From: Ochromonas danica
Taxonomy: Eukaryota > Sar > Chrysophyceae > Chromulinales > Chromulinaceae
NCBI GenBank assembly: GCA_015146655.1
Contig: VKHL01000002.1
Span: forward strand, 62,001-126,000
Direction of reading: 5' to 3'
Length of the DNA stretch: 64,000 nucleotides
Below the pieces are notes generated by a model. It had not been told where the DNA came from. It made no database searches and saw nothing but the letters and a program-made list of their open reading frames with translations. Positions within the stretch are counted from its first letter, which is position 1, and each line of letters opens with the position of its first letter. Below, in pieces: positions 1 through 10,311 of the stretch. The position numbers and the translations under genes are program-made.

Positions 1-1010
1 AGGAGGAAGCCAAACGTAAGGCCGAGGAAGAAGCAAAGGCTCTCGCCAAGCGAAAGGCCGAGGAGGAAGCCAAGCGTAAGGCCGAGGAGGAAGCAAAGGC
101 TCTCGCCAAGCGCAAGGCCGAGGAGGAAGCCAAGCGTAAGGCCGAGGAAGAAGCAAAGGCTCTCGCCAAGCGCAAGGCTGAAGAAGAAGAAGCTAAACGC
201 AAGGCTGAAGAGGAAGCCAAGGCTCTCGCCAAGCGCAAAGCTGAAGAAGAGGCTAAACGCAAGGCTGAAGAGGAAGCCAAGGCTCTCGCCAAGCGCAAGG
301 CTGAGGAGGAAGCCAAGCGTAAGGCCGAGGAAGAAGCCAAGCGCAAGGCTGAAGAAGAAGAAGCTAAACGCAAGGCTGAGGAGGAAGCCAAGCGCAAGGC
401 TGAGGAGGAAGAAGCTAAACGCAAGGCTGAGGAGGAAGCCAAGCGCAAGGCTGAGGAAGAAGCTAAGCGCAAGGCTGAGGAAGAAGCTAAGCGCAAGGCT
501 GAAGAAGAGGCCAAGCGCAAGGCTGAAGAAGAAGCCAAGGCTCTCGCCAAGCGCAAGGCCGAGGAAGAAGAAGCCAAGCGCAAGGCTGAAGAAGAAGCCA
601 AGGCTCTCGCCAAGCGAAAGGCTGAGGAGGAAGCCAAGCGTAAGGCCGAGGAAGAAGCCAAGCGCAAGGCTGAAGAAGAAGCTAAGCGCAAGGCTGAGGA
701 AGAAGAAGCCAAGCGCAAGGCTGAAGAAGAAGCCAAGGCTCTCGCCAAGCGTAAGGCCGAGGAAGAAGCTAAGCGCAAGGCTGAAGAAGAAGCCAAGGCT
801 CTCGCCAAGCGCAAGGCTGAGGAGGAAGCCAAGCGCAAGGCCGAGGAAGAAGAAGCCAAGCGTAAGGCCGAAGAGGAAGCTAAACATAAGGCTGAAGAAG
901 AGGCCAAGCGTAAGGCCGAGGAAGAGGCTGCACGAAAGGCTGAAGAAGAGGCCAAGCGTAAGGCCGAGGAAGAGGCTGCACGAAAGGCTGAAGAAGAGGC
1001 CAAGCTTAAA
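1..1010 (+). repeat. In-frame coding minisatellite (KRKAEEEA units)
   Basis: This is about 1 kb of tandem units of 24 to 57 bases, all multiples of three, coding for variations on KRKAEEEA with KALAKRKAEEE spacers. Neighbouring units differ mainly at synonymous sites (gcc/gct, cgt/cgc, gag/gaa). This suggests repeated unequal exchange with selection for the encoded helix. It runs off the left edge, so the full length is unknown. Confidence 0.9.
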
Positions 1011-2079
1011 GTTGATGAACGAAAGATGTCAGCGAAGGAAGTGAAACCCAAAAAGCCGCCTGTTCAAGATTCGAAGAAGTCATCCAAGAAAAGCGCCACA
1101 GCAAGCATTGATGTTAATCAACCATCTCAACTTGACATCGCCATCGAAGCAACAATCCGAGAGATGGAAAATGCTGCTGAGGAAAACATTCCCAGTGGCA
1201 AAGATGATTTCCAGAGTGGTAAAGTATTGAATCAAATAGTGACAGGGTTTTCGAAGGTTCCACTGGAGATGTAAGCCACTGTCATGAGTGTTTTTATTTC
1301 ATTGGTAAATGGCTTGTTTGATAGATTAAGGAGAGTTGCTGATAAGCATGGCGATGGATTGTCTATAGCTCAGGGTCTGAGTCCCAAGGACAGCCTTGAA
1401 ATCCACATGCAAAAAGCATTGATAGCAACTTGGACTGCAAGTGGTCGTAACTGGAACAAATTTAACTCTTTATATGCTCAAGATATTGAACCTGTGGTAA
1501 GTGACACTTTTCGATATATACTGTCACCAATGCTTCACGTTAAGCATTTCTGTCAATATCTTCGCAGGCTGATGAAAATGGCAAATATATGGGTGCCGCC
1601 ATTGCTGCAACTGAAGATATAAGTGATGCTAAGTATGTCTTCATGTAGACTCTCAACAATTTCTTACTGATCCCTTGATTGCTTACAGGTTGAAGGAGCT
1701 TATCAAGAAGTATGGCTCTTCTTCGGCTGTTCCAAAGAACAAGAAGAAAGACAGCAAGGAAGACGATCAAACCGATGCCTTCGACTCAAAAGATCGTATT
1801 AAGTATGTATCCAATCTGTTGGACGTCTTGAGAACCAAGTTCCAGAACGATTACAAACCGGTTAGTGATATTGTTGCCAAGGAGGCCAAAGAAATCAAAA
1901 GTATGAAAACAAAGGGATTCGGAGCGGCGCTAAAGAAGGCAGCGTCATTGAAGTCATCAGCCGGAGGGGCAGATGCCACTGATTCTGCAAGTGTCATAGT
2001 AGAGGAGGCTGGAGAAGCAACAAACGCCCCAGCTAAAGCTGCCGAAAAGAAAACTCGCCGTAAAGCCAAGGATGTGTGA
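3..2079 (+). CDS. K/R/E/A-repeat helical protein, 3' part (5' end outside window)
   Basis: The reading frame is already open at base 3 and has no start inside the window, so only the C-terminal ~631 residues are seen. Exons: 3-1270, 1325-1496, 1568-1632, 1689-2079. The introns are 54, 71 and 56 nt, all GT-AG, and the frame is continuous across each. About the first 335 residues are a nearly perfect repeat built from KRKAEEEA and KALAKRKAEEE units, a charge pattern typical of long single alpha-helices or coiled coils. The non-repetitive C-terminal part (about 290 residues) has a Lys/Glu/Ala-rich tail ending in KKTRRKAKDV. I recognise no domain. The repeat resembles TolA or caldesmon helices only in composition. 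A structural or cytoskeletal role is inference. Confidence 0.75.
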
Positions 2080-2230
2080 GTCGTCCCACCATAAGCAAGT
2101 GCATGCATCGATGCTATTTTCATTTTTGTATGCGACGTAAATTAGCTGCATTTACCTTCGTATAATGTTTTAAATTGAAGAATGCTACAAACCTTCATAT
2201 GCTACCGAGTATGTTTTCGCTTATTTACGA

Positions 2231-3366
2231 TTAGAGTTGAATGTAACGAGAGTGAATGCTTGTTTCGCTACTGAGCACGCTCAGTTGAGCTCCTCTGAAG
2301 GGAGTCTCTTCTTTGAATCGTTCAAAAGGGCGAAATCCATTCCGCACAAACCATCTGTTCCTCCCTTGTTGACCAGCAACATCAGCATATCCGTGGCAGG
2401 CAAGCAAGTCAACAATGGCATCGCTGTGACCCGATGGTCGAAAAGCAGGATCAGTCTCCACACAAATAACATCAAAAGTGGTTTCTTCAAATTCGATTGA
2501 TTCAAGCACATTTAACTCCGCCCCCTAAACATGATTTATTATGAGGTTAGCAAACATTATTCAACAAATTCTTAATAACTAACCGCAACATCCACCATCA
2601 AAAATTGAGCATGAGTAATATCCATAGCAGAAAGGATAAATGCCATTGAATAACATTGCATGGGAAGGACATAAGGGAACAGTGACCAATCATTAATGGA
2701 CGAAATATTTCCTGGAGGGAAAGAGCTCTCAAAAATATCAAAATAAAACGATCGAATAAAATCAAGATTCATGAATTCTATTATCCCAGCAGTGTGATCT
2801 GATCGATTTGCATAGTGAATTAATTGGTTTATTCGACATATAGGAGATATTACTATATCAGCATCATCAGCTTGATGCCTAAGAATATGCCAATATTTAG
2901 GATCTCCTTCCACCAATACCCTTCTCCACCCAAGTCGACCTAAAGGATGAATCATACTCCTACCAACATTTCTTACACCAATTTCAATAGCTAATCCATT
3001 TTTGAAACCCCAAAAGAAATGTTCTAGCATGTCTACAATCTCAAGATCTGTGGTATCATTTGGCTTTGACAATGCAATATCCACCACTTCTTCGAAATCC
3101 GTAATATTGATAGAAGTTCTCAAATGTTGTCTTTCCCTTCTTGTTCCTTTCTTACGTTGAAGCTGACTGCTTTCTTTGAACGCATTTTGTGCTCTATATC
3201 TTGAGGATAAATAAATAGGGATTGACGACTGTATTAACTCGTCACTTGCTCCAGTAAATGATTGCTTGCTCTGTATAGAAGGTCGCCTAAAGGTCAATAA
3301 AGCAAGCCAGATTATGAATAATAGTAATCCATAGATGAGAACTCTCTCTATAAACTGTGATTTCAT
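2231..3366 (-). CDS. FkbM-type methyltransferase-like type II membrane protein
   Basis: Two exons, 3366-2584 and 2524-2231, joined over a 59-nt intron (2583-2525) with a GTTAGT donor; 358 residues. The N-terminus has a short cytosolic stretch and one hydrophobic segment (about residues 8-26, VLIYGLLLFIIWLALLTF), so a Golgi/ER type II membrane protein is likely. The rest matches the FkbM SAM-dependent methyltransferase fold: NGLAIEIGVRNVGRSM (motif I region), VLVEGDP, and across the splice junction VDVAGAELNVLESI, which corresponds to the family's D-V-E-G-A-E-x-x-V-L motif. This reconstruction of the motif supports the intron. FkbM enzymes O-methylate sugars or other small substrates; the substrate here is unknown. 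The N-terminal core glycine motif is weakly conserved, so activity is not certain. Confidence 0.7.
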
Positions 3367-3876
3367 CTGAAGGATTGACTGTTGGACAGATGAACTTCCA
3401 AACAGAGAAATGAATAGGAAATGGAACTGATTTAGAGAAATGAGACGCGGACAAGAAATAGCAAGTTTCCTCTTGGACTAAACAAGATATAGATTCTAAT
3501 CCACACTCACCCTTTCTATCCATCCCTCACATCCTCTTACCACAGCCACCAGAGCAGAACCATCAGACAGGGACAGAAAGAGAGAGAGAGATGGATACGA
3601 TTTGTGAAAACCAAAGAAAGTAACTAAAAACGATATGAAGAATTTCATTTGTGCCAAGGAAAGGGATTAAGAAGGAAGGAGATCTGATTTAACTTACTGC
3701 ACACAGCTTTCACTCTTTCCCTGCCAGAGTCTACAACTGCCTCATAGTCTAATTGAAATCAGAGTAATGATATCATCATGAAAACATACAATAAAGAAGA
3801 AGAAGAAGAAGAAGAAGAAGAAGAAGATGATGATGATGATGATGAAGAAGATGAGCTTGATTTGAATGACTCCTAA
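3367..3876. other. Non-coding gap with a GAA/GAT microsatellite
   Basis: No supportable gene. On the minus strand it is upstream of the methyltransferase gene and downstream of the TPR gene. It holds a (GAA)n(GAT)n tract at about 3795-3853 and a short GA run near 3580. Confidence 0.6.
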
Positions 3877-4629
3877 CTACTTCTCTGTCTTTTGTGCACG
3901 TTCAAAAATATTACGAAAAGCCTTTTTCTGATCTGCTGCTTCTTGTTTTGCACCTTCCACAGCCTTTTTACGAGCATTCATTATAGAAATTCGATTACTT
4001 TCATCAGGATGATTAAGTAAAGCTTCGTCCAAAGCTCTTAACGCTTCTTGATAGTTTTTCAACATTGTCAGTGCTTCACCTTTCCTAAGCAATGCTTTCC
4101 AAGATTGTGGTTTCTGAGCTATTGCTTGTTTTGCATACTCTAAGGCATCCGCTGGTCTGTTCAAACGTAAGAAACAAACAGCAATATTGGTCTTCAAGAC
4201 AGATTCAATTTCTATGATATCATTGAGTTGCTCTTCTGAGAGGGAAGCCTCAGCAGGTCGATTTTGTAGAAGATAGCTTGTCATGGGGTCAGATGCGTTA
4301 TCTTTCCGTCCTGGTAATCCCTTTGTATAAGCCAAGGCTCTAGAATATCGTACTTTAGCTTTCATGAATTCACTTTGCTTGAAGAAGTTGTTTCCTTCAT
4401 CTTTCAAGGCTTGTGCTGCTTCAATCTTCTCGGAAAGAGTTTGAGGAAGTGCATGTCGTGGACCTTTTCCTTCTTGTGTCTCTTTGATAGCATCAGATGA
4501 ATCCATTGCTCTTCCAAATCTTCCAGAGGATAAGTGTTTCGATTGGAACAATATGACAGACTGGATAGAGAGACTGCCGGCAGAAACGCGATTGAATCCA
4601 TAAACACCATCAGCCCACGTGGAATCCAT
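3877..4629 (-). CDS. TPR-repeat protein (TTC9/FKBP-type TPR)
   Basis: Single exon, 250 residues. Three TPR units fill about residues 68-215: EAAQALKDEGNNFFKQSEF begins the first helix pair, followed by NIAVCFLRLNRPADALEYAK and ALLRKGEALTMLKNYQEALR. This is the arrangement found in Hsp90/Hsp70-binding TPR domains, and a co-chaperone role is an inference from that. The C-terminus is a Lys/Gln-rich helix. The first in-frame ATG gives a 41-residue leader rich in Ser; a second ATG at 4506 (MDSSDAIKETQEG) would give a more typical cytosolic start. I kept the longer form because it is open. No peptidyl-prolyl isomerase domain is present. Confidence 0.75.
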   Translation of the reverse strand: MDSTWADGVYGFNRVSAGSLSIQSVILFQSKHLSSGRFGRAMDSSDAIKETQEGKGPRHALPQTLSEKIEAAQALKDEGNNFFKQSEFMKAKVRYSRALAYTKGLPGRKDNASDPMTSYLLQNRPAEASLSEEQLNDIIEIESVLKTNIAVCFLRLNRPADALEYAKQAIAQKPQSWKALLRKGEALTMLKNYQEALRALDEALLNHPDESNRISIMNARKKAVEGAKQEAADQKKAFRNIFERAQKTEK

Positions 4630-4778
4630 CCAAGCAATGGTCTAGCACAACAATTTAATTCTGGATTCTAGGAAACTTCTTTTAACTTTTAACTCTAGGA
4701 ACTTTTGAGTGAGTAAGAACTACAATAACGCTAAAATAGGAGTATGAATTCTAAAAGATCTAAATGTTAACTAGGACG

Positions 4779-5717
4779 TCACACGATTCCCGTTCGATTC
4801 TTCCAAGCATCACGAGCTGAAGATAGAGCATTGGCTAACCGTAGGGCTGTTCCTCTTCTTAATCCATTCTGCAAGTTAACCAAGCAACAGGGCAACGGCT
4901 GGCCACTCTCCACCCCCATCAATCCACAGCAATTGAAATACTCATTTGACTGCGCAGGCAAGCAGAAGCACCAGGTCTCATAGGGTAGCACAGTTACTCT
5001 CTCACCACAAAGAGAAGTCCCGTAACAATTAAGGCAGTCATTCAGACCATCAAAACAACGACTTCCACAACAAATAAAGTTGACTATTAAAGCATCATAT
5101 GGTAGATCATCATTAAGTCCTTCACTCTCTCATAGATCCATTGGGTAACAATAGATTGGTCATTCTCTTACCATTATTAGCGTAAACTAAAGGTCTTCCT
5201 TCCACGCAGTGTATTTGACGAAGACAAGTGTCATTGAAGAAGACCCCTTGATCAAAGAAATACTTCCGAGAGCTTGCCAAGGGATCACTACAACAAGATA
5301 ATCCTGTGCAACAGAGTGGTTCACTTAATTCATATCCATTCTCATGAATATGAAAATATTTTCGTCTTTTATCAGAAAAACATTTTTCTGATCCTGTTGT
5401 TAATAAGGTTAGACAATGATGTTCGAACTCTGCTTTATATCTAATAGACAACAGCAGGAGTAGAGAACAGTCGAGTAGATGGTAAGGATAGTCCGATCAG
5501 CAGTGAGTCAGTGATATTATGCAACAAAAAAGAACAGAAACAATGAAGGAAGGAAGGACGGTAGGATCACCACTTACACGACTCTAATAGCATCAGAACT
5601 AACAGTTTGTATGGCAGGATGATTGCCATATTGGTCATCAGTATTACTACTAGAATAGAGTAATGAAGTTCCTTCAGGACCTTCATTAATTACATTCAGT
5701 TCATCTTCAAAAAGCAT
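4779..5717 (-). CDS. Cys-rich protein of unknown function, three exons
   Basis: Exons 5717-5578, 5440-5172 and 5119-4779 give 249 residues with a continuous frame. The first intron has a clean GTAAGT donor and a CTATTAG acceptor after a pyrimidine tract. The second is about 52 nt (5171-5120); an acceptor 9 nt upstream is also in frame. The start is an ATG preceded by an in-frame stop. The middle and C-terminal parts carry many Cys residues, often as CC pairs (PLCCTGLSCC, FICCGSRCFDGLNDCLNC, WCFCLP, FNCCGL, LPCCLVN), followed by a helical tail. There is no obvious signal peptide. Regular CC pairs suggest metal binding or membrane-associated palmitoylation, but I recognise no family. Confidence 0.6.
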
Positions 5718-5893
5718 ATCGGATATCTTTCAATTTTTCACAAGCGAATGCCAAAAGGTGTGGGAGGATCGATCGTTCCATGGAACCTGAGAGAGTGAGG
5801 CAGTCATTCCATGGAAGTATTTCTCTGTGTCCATTCCATTCACAACAATCAAGTCAATTGATTTGATATTATAATTCCCGCACTGACTAGTCT
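5718..5893. promoter_or_regulatory. Short divergent intergenic region
   Basis: There are 176 bases between the start of the Cys-rich gene (minus) and the start of the RsgA-like gene (plus). Both promoters must lie here or inside the genes. No TATA box is obvious. Confidence 0.4.
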
Positions 5894-7333
5894 ATGAAGT
5901 GCAAGGAAAGAGCCATCTTGGCAATTATAATGATCTTATCAATTGGATATCTTTCTTTTCATTCTGCTTTTCAATTTATTGGAAGACCACGACATATCTT
6001 TCAGTTTGCTTCCCAATTACTGAAGAAGACTCCTTCTTCTTCTTCATCTTCATCTTCAACTTCTGTCAGACACCCTCCTGTTGGTCTTCTTAGTCATCGC
6101 TTCTATGCCACATCATCATCATCGTCATCATCTTCCTCCTCCTATGGACAATCTTCTAGAAGGAAAGGCAAAGATCAATTCACTGATAATAATAATCATA
6201 AAAAGAAGAAAGAACGAATGAAAGGAGAAAGAGAAATAGAAGAAGTTAAAGGAGAAATTGAGGAAGATAGTCAAGAGATAGATGGGAAGTCTTATCCTAA
6301 TCTTGGATTAGTTCTTGAAAGATTGGGAGATCGATTAGTTGTCAAGCATTTACAATCGGATGATCTAGTTATGGGGAGTAATGAGAGTGGCAGTGATGAG
6401 AGGAAGAATGATGAGACGATTGCTAAAGAGGGAGTATTCCAATGTGTTCAACGTTCTCATCTTTCCTCTGTCACAATTGTTCCTGGTGATCGAGTTCGAT
6501 TTGCTGTAAGTAATACTAATATTAATACTACCACGACAAGCAGTAGTGGTGCAGGAGGAGAAGTTAGGCAAGGTATAGTCAATGAGCTTCTTCCTCGTAC
6601 AAACCTTCTTGAACGACCTGCTGCAAGCACTGGTGATCTTAGAAAGAAGACTACTTTTAAAGCTATTTGTAGTAATATTGATCAATTGATAATTGTATTA
6701 GCTGCCCAACCTTATGTTCCTTTACATACAGCAGATCGCTATCTTGTCACAGCAGAGGCAGCTGCTATTCCTCACACCATTCTGTTAGTAAATAAGATTG
6801 ATTTGCCTGAAAGCGAAGCCTTTCTAAAGACTGTGAAGGATTATTTTCGTGGGTTAAATGTCACCTTGCTAACAGCTTCTTCAACAGTATCCTCTGAAAG
6901 AGGCCTAGATGAGCTGAAAGAGGTATTAAAAGGAAAAACTTCAATATTTGTGGGGCAATCTGGTGTGGGGAAATCTTCGTTAATCAACCGTCTTATTCCT
7001 TCTATTGCAGCGAAAGTGGGTCCACTGTCCAAAGACAGTCAATACGGTAGTCACACCACCTCAAACACCCGTCTTTATGAATTGGAGGGGGTAGATGGTG
7101 GGCATTTGCTGGATAGCCCCGGTGTTCGTGAGATGGCTGTGTGGCATTATTCTCCAGAGCAAATTGAAGCTGGATATGCTGAAATCGCTCATTATGCTAA
7201 AGAGTGTAAGTTTCGGGACTGCTTGCATGTGGGACAAAGTGAACAGGTCTGTGGAGTTCAGAGAGCATTGCAACGAGGAGATATCCATCCTTTGCGATAT
7301 CGCTCCTATTATGATCTTATTCGTAGCTCTTGA
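5894..7333 (+). CDS. rsgA: Plastid-targeted RsgA/YjeQ-type ribosome-assembly GTPase
   Basis: Single exon, 479 residues. RsgA-family enzymes are circularly permuted GTPases that help late maturation of the bacterial-type 30S subunit. The permuted order is visible: NKIDLP (G4, about residue 300) comes before GQSGVGKSS (G1, about 355) and DSPG (G3, about 408). The C-terminal zinc knuckle is Cx4CxHx7C at about 438-453. An N-terminal OB-like region lies at about 150-260, interrupted by a low-complexity insert. The first ~25 residues are a signal peptide (AILAIIMILSIGYLSF) followed by HSAFQF, with Phe at the predicted cleavage site, then a basic, Ser-rich transit-like region. This fits import into a complex red plastid and action on plastid ribosomes. 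The ~130-residue N-terminal extension is absent from bacterial members. Confidence 0.9.
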   Translation: MKCKERAILAIIMILSIGYLSFHSAFQFIGRPRHIFQFASQLLKKTPSSSSSSSSTSVRHPPVGLLSHRFYATSSSSSSSSSSYGQSSRRKGKDQFTDNNNHKKKKERMKGEREIEEVKGEIEEDSQEIDGKSYPNLGLVLERLGDRLVVKHLQSDDLVMGSNESGSDERKNDETIAKEGVFQCVQRSHLSSVTIVPGDRVRFAVSNTNINTTTTSSSGAGGEVRQGIVNELLPRTNLLERPAASTGDLRKKTTFKAICSNIDQLIIVLAAQPYVPLHTADRYLVTAEAAAIPHTILLVNKIDLPESEAFLKTVKDYFRGLNVTLLTASSTVSSERGLDELKEVLKGKTSIFVGQSGVGKSSLINRLIPSIAAKVGPLSKDSQYGSHTTSNTRLYELEGVDGGHLLDSPGVREMAVWHYSPEQIEAGYAEIAHYAKECKFRDCLHVGQSEQVCGVQRALQRGDIHPLRYRSYYDLIRSS

Positions 7334-7504
7334 TCATTCATTGACAGATAGTGTTATTAGAGAAGAGGATTAATCGGTTATATACTTTCTTTTACTAAAT
7401 GTAGCGTTTGCTTGCTTTTCTTATATTTGTTCACTGTAGCAAAAAGTCAAGTTATTGTGCAATTTTATCAACGTGCATTGGTTTCGAGAAGGGAGCCCTC
7501 ATGG

Positions 7505-9958
7505 TCAAATGAGCTCGTCAAGGAGGGTCATAAGTTCAACCCTCCAATTTATTGGACCATTCCATGCTTTCAAATCTTGTGCTGTAGACTTCAGAAGCAG
7601 TTGTCCTGCTTCAACCAATGGTCCCTTTAATGCTGCTGCCAGTGCTGGAGATATTCCCAAGGAATGCAAAGCGGGTGACATGCCAAGAGCATCAGGACCT
7701 ATCAATCCGCTCCACACCACTTCTTCTCCACACATAGCTTGAATATTTTCTTTGTGTTTGTCACTGTTTACTGCAGCATTTGGACTCAGTAATGCACCCA
7801 AACCTCTCATAGGCTGACGGAAAATCTGTAGACGAATGGGTGCTTTCTTCAAAGAGCGACCAAACTTTTTACGCGAAGACGATGATGTTTGATCACTAAG
7901 ATTGGATGCAATCTCGACAGCTTTCCAAAGGCCTCCTATTTGATCAACTAGACCACGATCCAAGGCCTGTCGACCAGTCCATACTCTTCCTTGGGCAACT
8001 TCTTGCATTGCCTCCACCGTCATATTTCGAGATGCTGCAGCTTTTGAGACAAAAGAAAGATAAGCCTTTCTTGCCAACTCCTCGAAATATTTCGCCTCTT
8101 CTTCTGTAAAAGAGCGACTAGACGATAGCACTTCGGCATATTTTCCAATGGAAAGGGTTTCACTCTTCAAACCAAGACGCTCATTCAGCCCTCCAATATT
8201 GAACTTCGCCAAAACTACACCAATGCTACCTGTTAGAGTTAGTTGATCAGCAACAATAACATCACAAGCCATTGATAAATAATAGCCACCACTTGCAGCT
8301 AAATCCACCATGCATGCAACTACTGGTTTAGCTTTACTTAACATGCGAAGCTCTCGCCATATTAAATCAGATGCGAGAGCTGAACCCCCAGGAGAATCCA
8401 CACGTAATACCACGGCTCGAATACGATCATCATCACGAGCCTCACGAATTTGACTAATGATCGAGTCTGATCCAATTGATTGACCTGACAATGGGCTATT
8501 GCCACGACTATCACCGGTATTGATTGCTCCTGCAGCATTGATTACTGCAATTCGAGGACCAAAGGACGTCTCGATATAAGGTAAATGTTTTAGAATTCGA
8601 GGAGCTTTACGCATCTTGCGCAAATAAGAAGCAGCTGGGAAGATATTTGGTTGATCATAGTTTAATGGAAACATACGCTGTAAAAATGTGGAGCTGTGTT
8701 CTTCACCAGAATCACCAGCACGAGTATTTGAACTAGATGGGGTATTCAAGTTTCTGCGAGGAATGGCTTCAAAGTGATAAGTCATATTGAAATCGCTTAT
8801 ATTGGCTTTAGGGAAATGACTTGTCTCTAAACTTGCATCTGGATGAATCCATGAGGTAAACAGATTCTTTCGTACTTTACGCAAACGATACTTCAGATAT
8901 GTCTCAACTTGATCTTCATACAATACGGCTGTAATAAGACCTCTTCGACTACATTCATAAGGATCATGTTCATTAGCTTCTTCAACCCATAATCGAAGTA
9001 CTTCATCGCTTGTTAGATTGCGTGCTTCAGCAATCGTTTTACACCAAGTTTTAGCTGTCTCACTTAATAAAGATGAGATTACTTCTCGTTGAGCATCTGA
9101 AATCTGTTCACGATTTAATTGATCACCAGCAGATTTATATTTACCAATTCGTTGAACTTGTGGTTCAATACCAACTTTTTCTAATGCACCACGTACAAAG
9201 GATGCAGTTGAAGATAAACCACGTAAATCTAATGTTCCTTCAGGTGGAATATAAAACTCTGTAAATGAGGATGCAATGAAATATTCCTTTTCAGAAGCTC
9301 CATTACTAAACCCTATAACAGGTTTACCTGATTGTTTAAAATAGTTAATATATTGACGTAATTCTTGTAATTTAGCATATCCACAACTTAATCCTCCAAG
9401 ATCTATTAGAATACCTTCAACACGTGGATCATGTGCACCATAAATGAATAAATTCATTAGATCATGTAAAGAAGGAATAACTTCCAAGACTTTTGGAGAA
9501 GATTTTGAAAATAATGGATTTGGTAATTGTCCAGGTTCAATAGATAAAGACCCTGAAATAGTAGCTTTTAAAATAACTTTACCTTTAATCTTCTTCCATG
9601 GTAATTGTTTCCATAGATTCCATCTTGTAGAGAAGAGAGAAGTTGAAGTATGAGGTAGAAAATTGATAAAGGAATCATTGGAATAGGAGGCAGTAATATC
9701 AGTATAAGGGATTGATCCAATATAGTCAATGAGACCATTTGTTGGGATTGGTGTAGTGGTAACACTTTCATCAAATATGGTAGATTGTATGATAGTAGAA
9801 GCCTTTCTTCGTAGAATAGAAGAAGAAGATGATGATGATGATGATGATGACAAACTTCTTCTACCAAAGAAAGAGGAAACTTGTGGGATAGATTGGAATA
9901 ATAGAATTGATCCTATTATTACTATGAACAAGTTTGAAGAATACAGTTTGCTTCTCAT
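7505..9958 (-). CDS. sppA: Plastid-targeted protease IV (SppA, S49 family)
   Basis: Single exon, 817 residues, matching the long form of SppA with two tandem S49 domains. SppA is a membrane-associated serine protease with a Ser/Lys dyad that degrades signal peptides in bacteria; in plants it is a light-induced thylakoid protease. Here the Lys lies in the N-terminal half (RIGKYKSAGDQL, about residue 273) and the Ser in the C-terminal half (DLAASGGYYLSMACDVI, about residue 553), with the helper motif RVDSPGGSA just before it. The N-terminus is a signal peptide (LFIVIIGSILLFQSI) followed by VSSFFGRR and a poly-Ser stretch, a bipartite plastid pre-sequence with Phe at +1. It lies tail to tail with the RsgA-like gene (171 bp between stops). 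The C-terminal ~100 residues extend past the protease domain. Confidence 0.92.
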   Translation of the reverse strand: MRSKLYSSNLFIVIIGSILLFQSIPQVSSFFGRRSLSSSSSSSSSSSILRRKASTIIQSTIFDESVTTTPIPTNGLIDYIGSIPYTDITASYSNDSFINFLPHTSTSLFSTRWNLWKQLPWKKIKGKVILKATISGSLSIEPGQLPNPLFSKSSPKVLEVIPSLHDLMNLFIYGAHDPRVEGILIDLGGLSCGYAKLQELRQYINYFKQSGKPVIGFSNGASEKEYFIASSFTEFYIPPEGTLDLRGLSSTASFVRGALEKVGIEPQVQRIGKYKSAGDQLNREQISDAQREVISSLLSETAKTWCKTIAEARNLTSDEVLRLWVEEANEHDPYECSRRGLITAVLYEDQVETYLKYRLRKVRKNLFTSWIHPDASLETSHFPKANISDFNMTYHFEAIPRRNLNTPSSSNTRAGDSGEEHSSTFLQRMFPLNYDQPNIFPAASYLRKMRKAPRILKHLPYIETSFGPRIAVINAAGAINTGDSRGNSPLSGQSIGSDSIISQIREARDDDRIRAVVLRVDSPGGSALASDLIWRELRMLSKAKPVVACMVDLAASGGYYLSMACDVIVADQLTLTGSIGVVLAKFNIGGLNERLGLKSETLSIGKYAEVLSSSRSFTEEEAKYFEELARKAYLSFVSKAAASRNMTVEAMQEVAQGRVWTGRQALDRGLVDQIGGLWKAVEIASNLSDQTSSSSRKKFGRSLKKAPIRLQIFRQPMRGLGALLSPNAAVNSDKHKENIQAMCGEEVVWSGLIGPDALGMSPALHSLGISPALAAALKGPLVEAGQLLLKSTAQDLKAWNGPINWRVELMTLLDELI

Positions 9959-10311
9959 AATTAGATGATTGCGATTGAAAAAAAGACAATAGACTGAACT
10001 ACTAGGTCAAGCAAGAGTTCAAGAGTGATATGATTTCTTCTTCTACAGTAGACTAGATGGAGACTGACTGCTGGGGTGGAAGTTGCAGGAGGATGATTTG
10101 TTCTGACCTGTTCTTCTTCTCTCACACGTTGCGATGACAAGACAGAGACAGAAGACAGCAACCCACCCTGTCACCTTGCGAAGTCGTAAATTTCAAGTTA
10201 TAACTTACAATTTGGGTGAGTGTGTTTTGTTTTATAGAATGAATGTTAAAGAAACTTAACAAAATTAACCGCCATAATGGATGTGTTTTGAAGAAAAGCA
10301 CAAGGATTACG
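9959..10311. other. Upstream region of the SppA-like gene
   Basis: 353 bases with no supportable gene. It lies 5' of the protease gene and 3' of the next minus-strand gene. No RNA gene or repeat was seen. Confidence 0.5.

Noticed and set aside
1-1010. Regular repeat as a possible CRISPR or satellite array
   Set aside because: Units are contiguous without spacers and are in-frame coding sequence.
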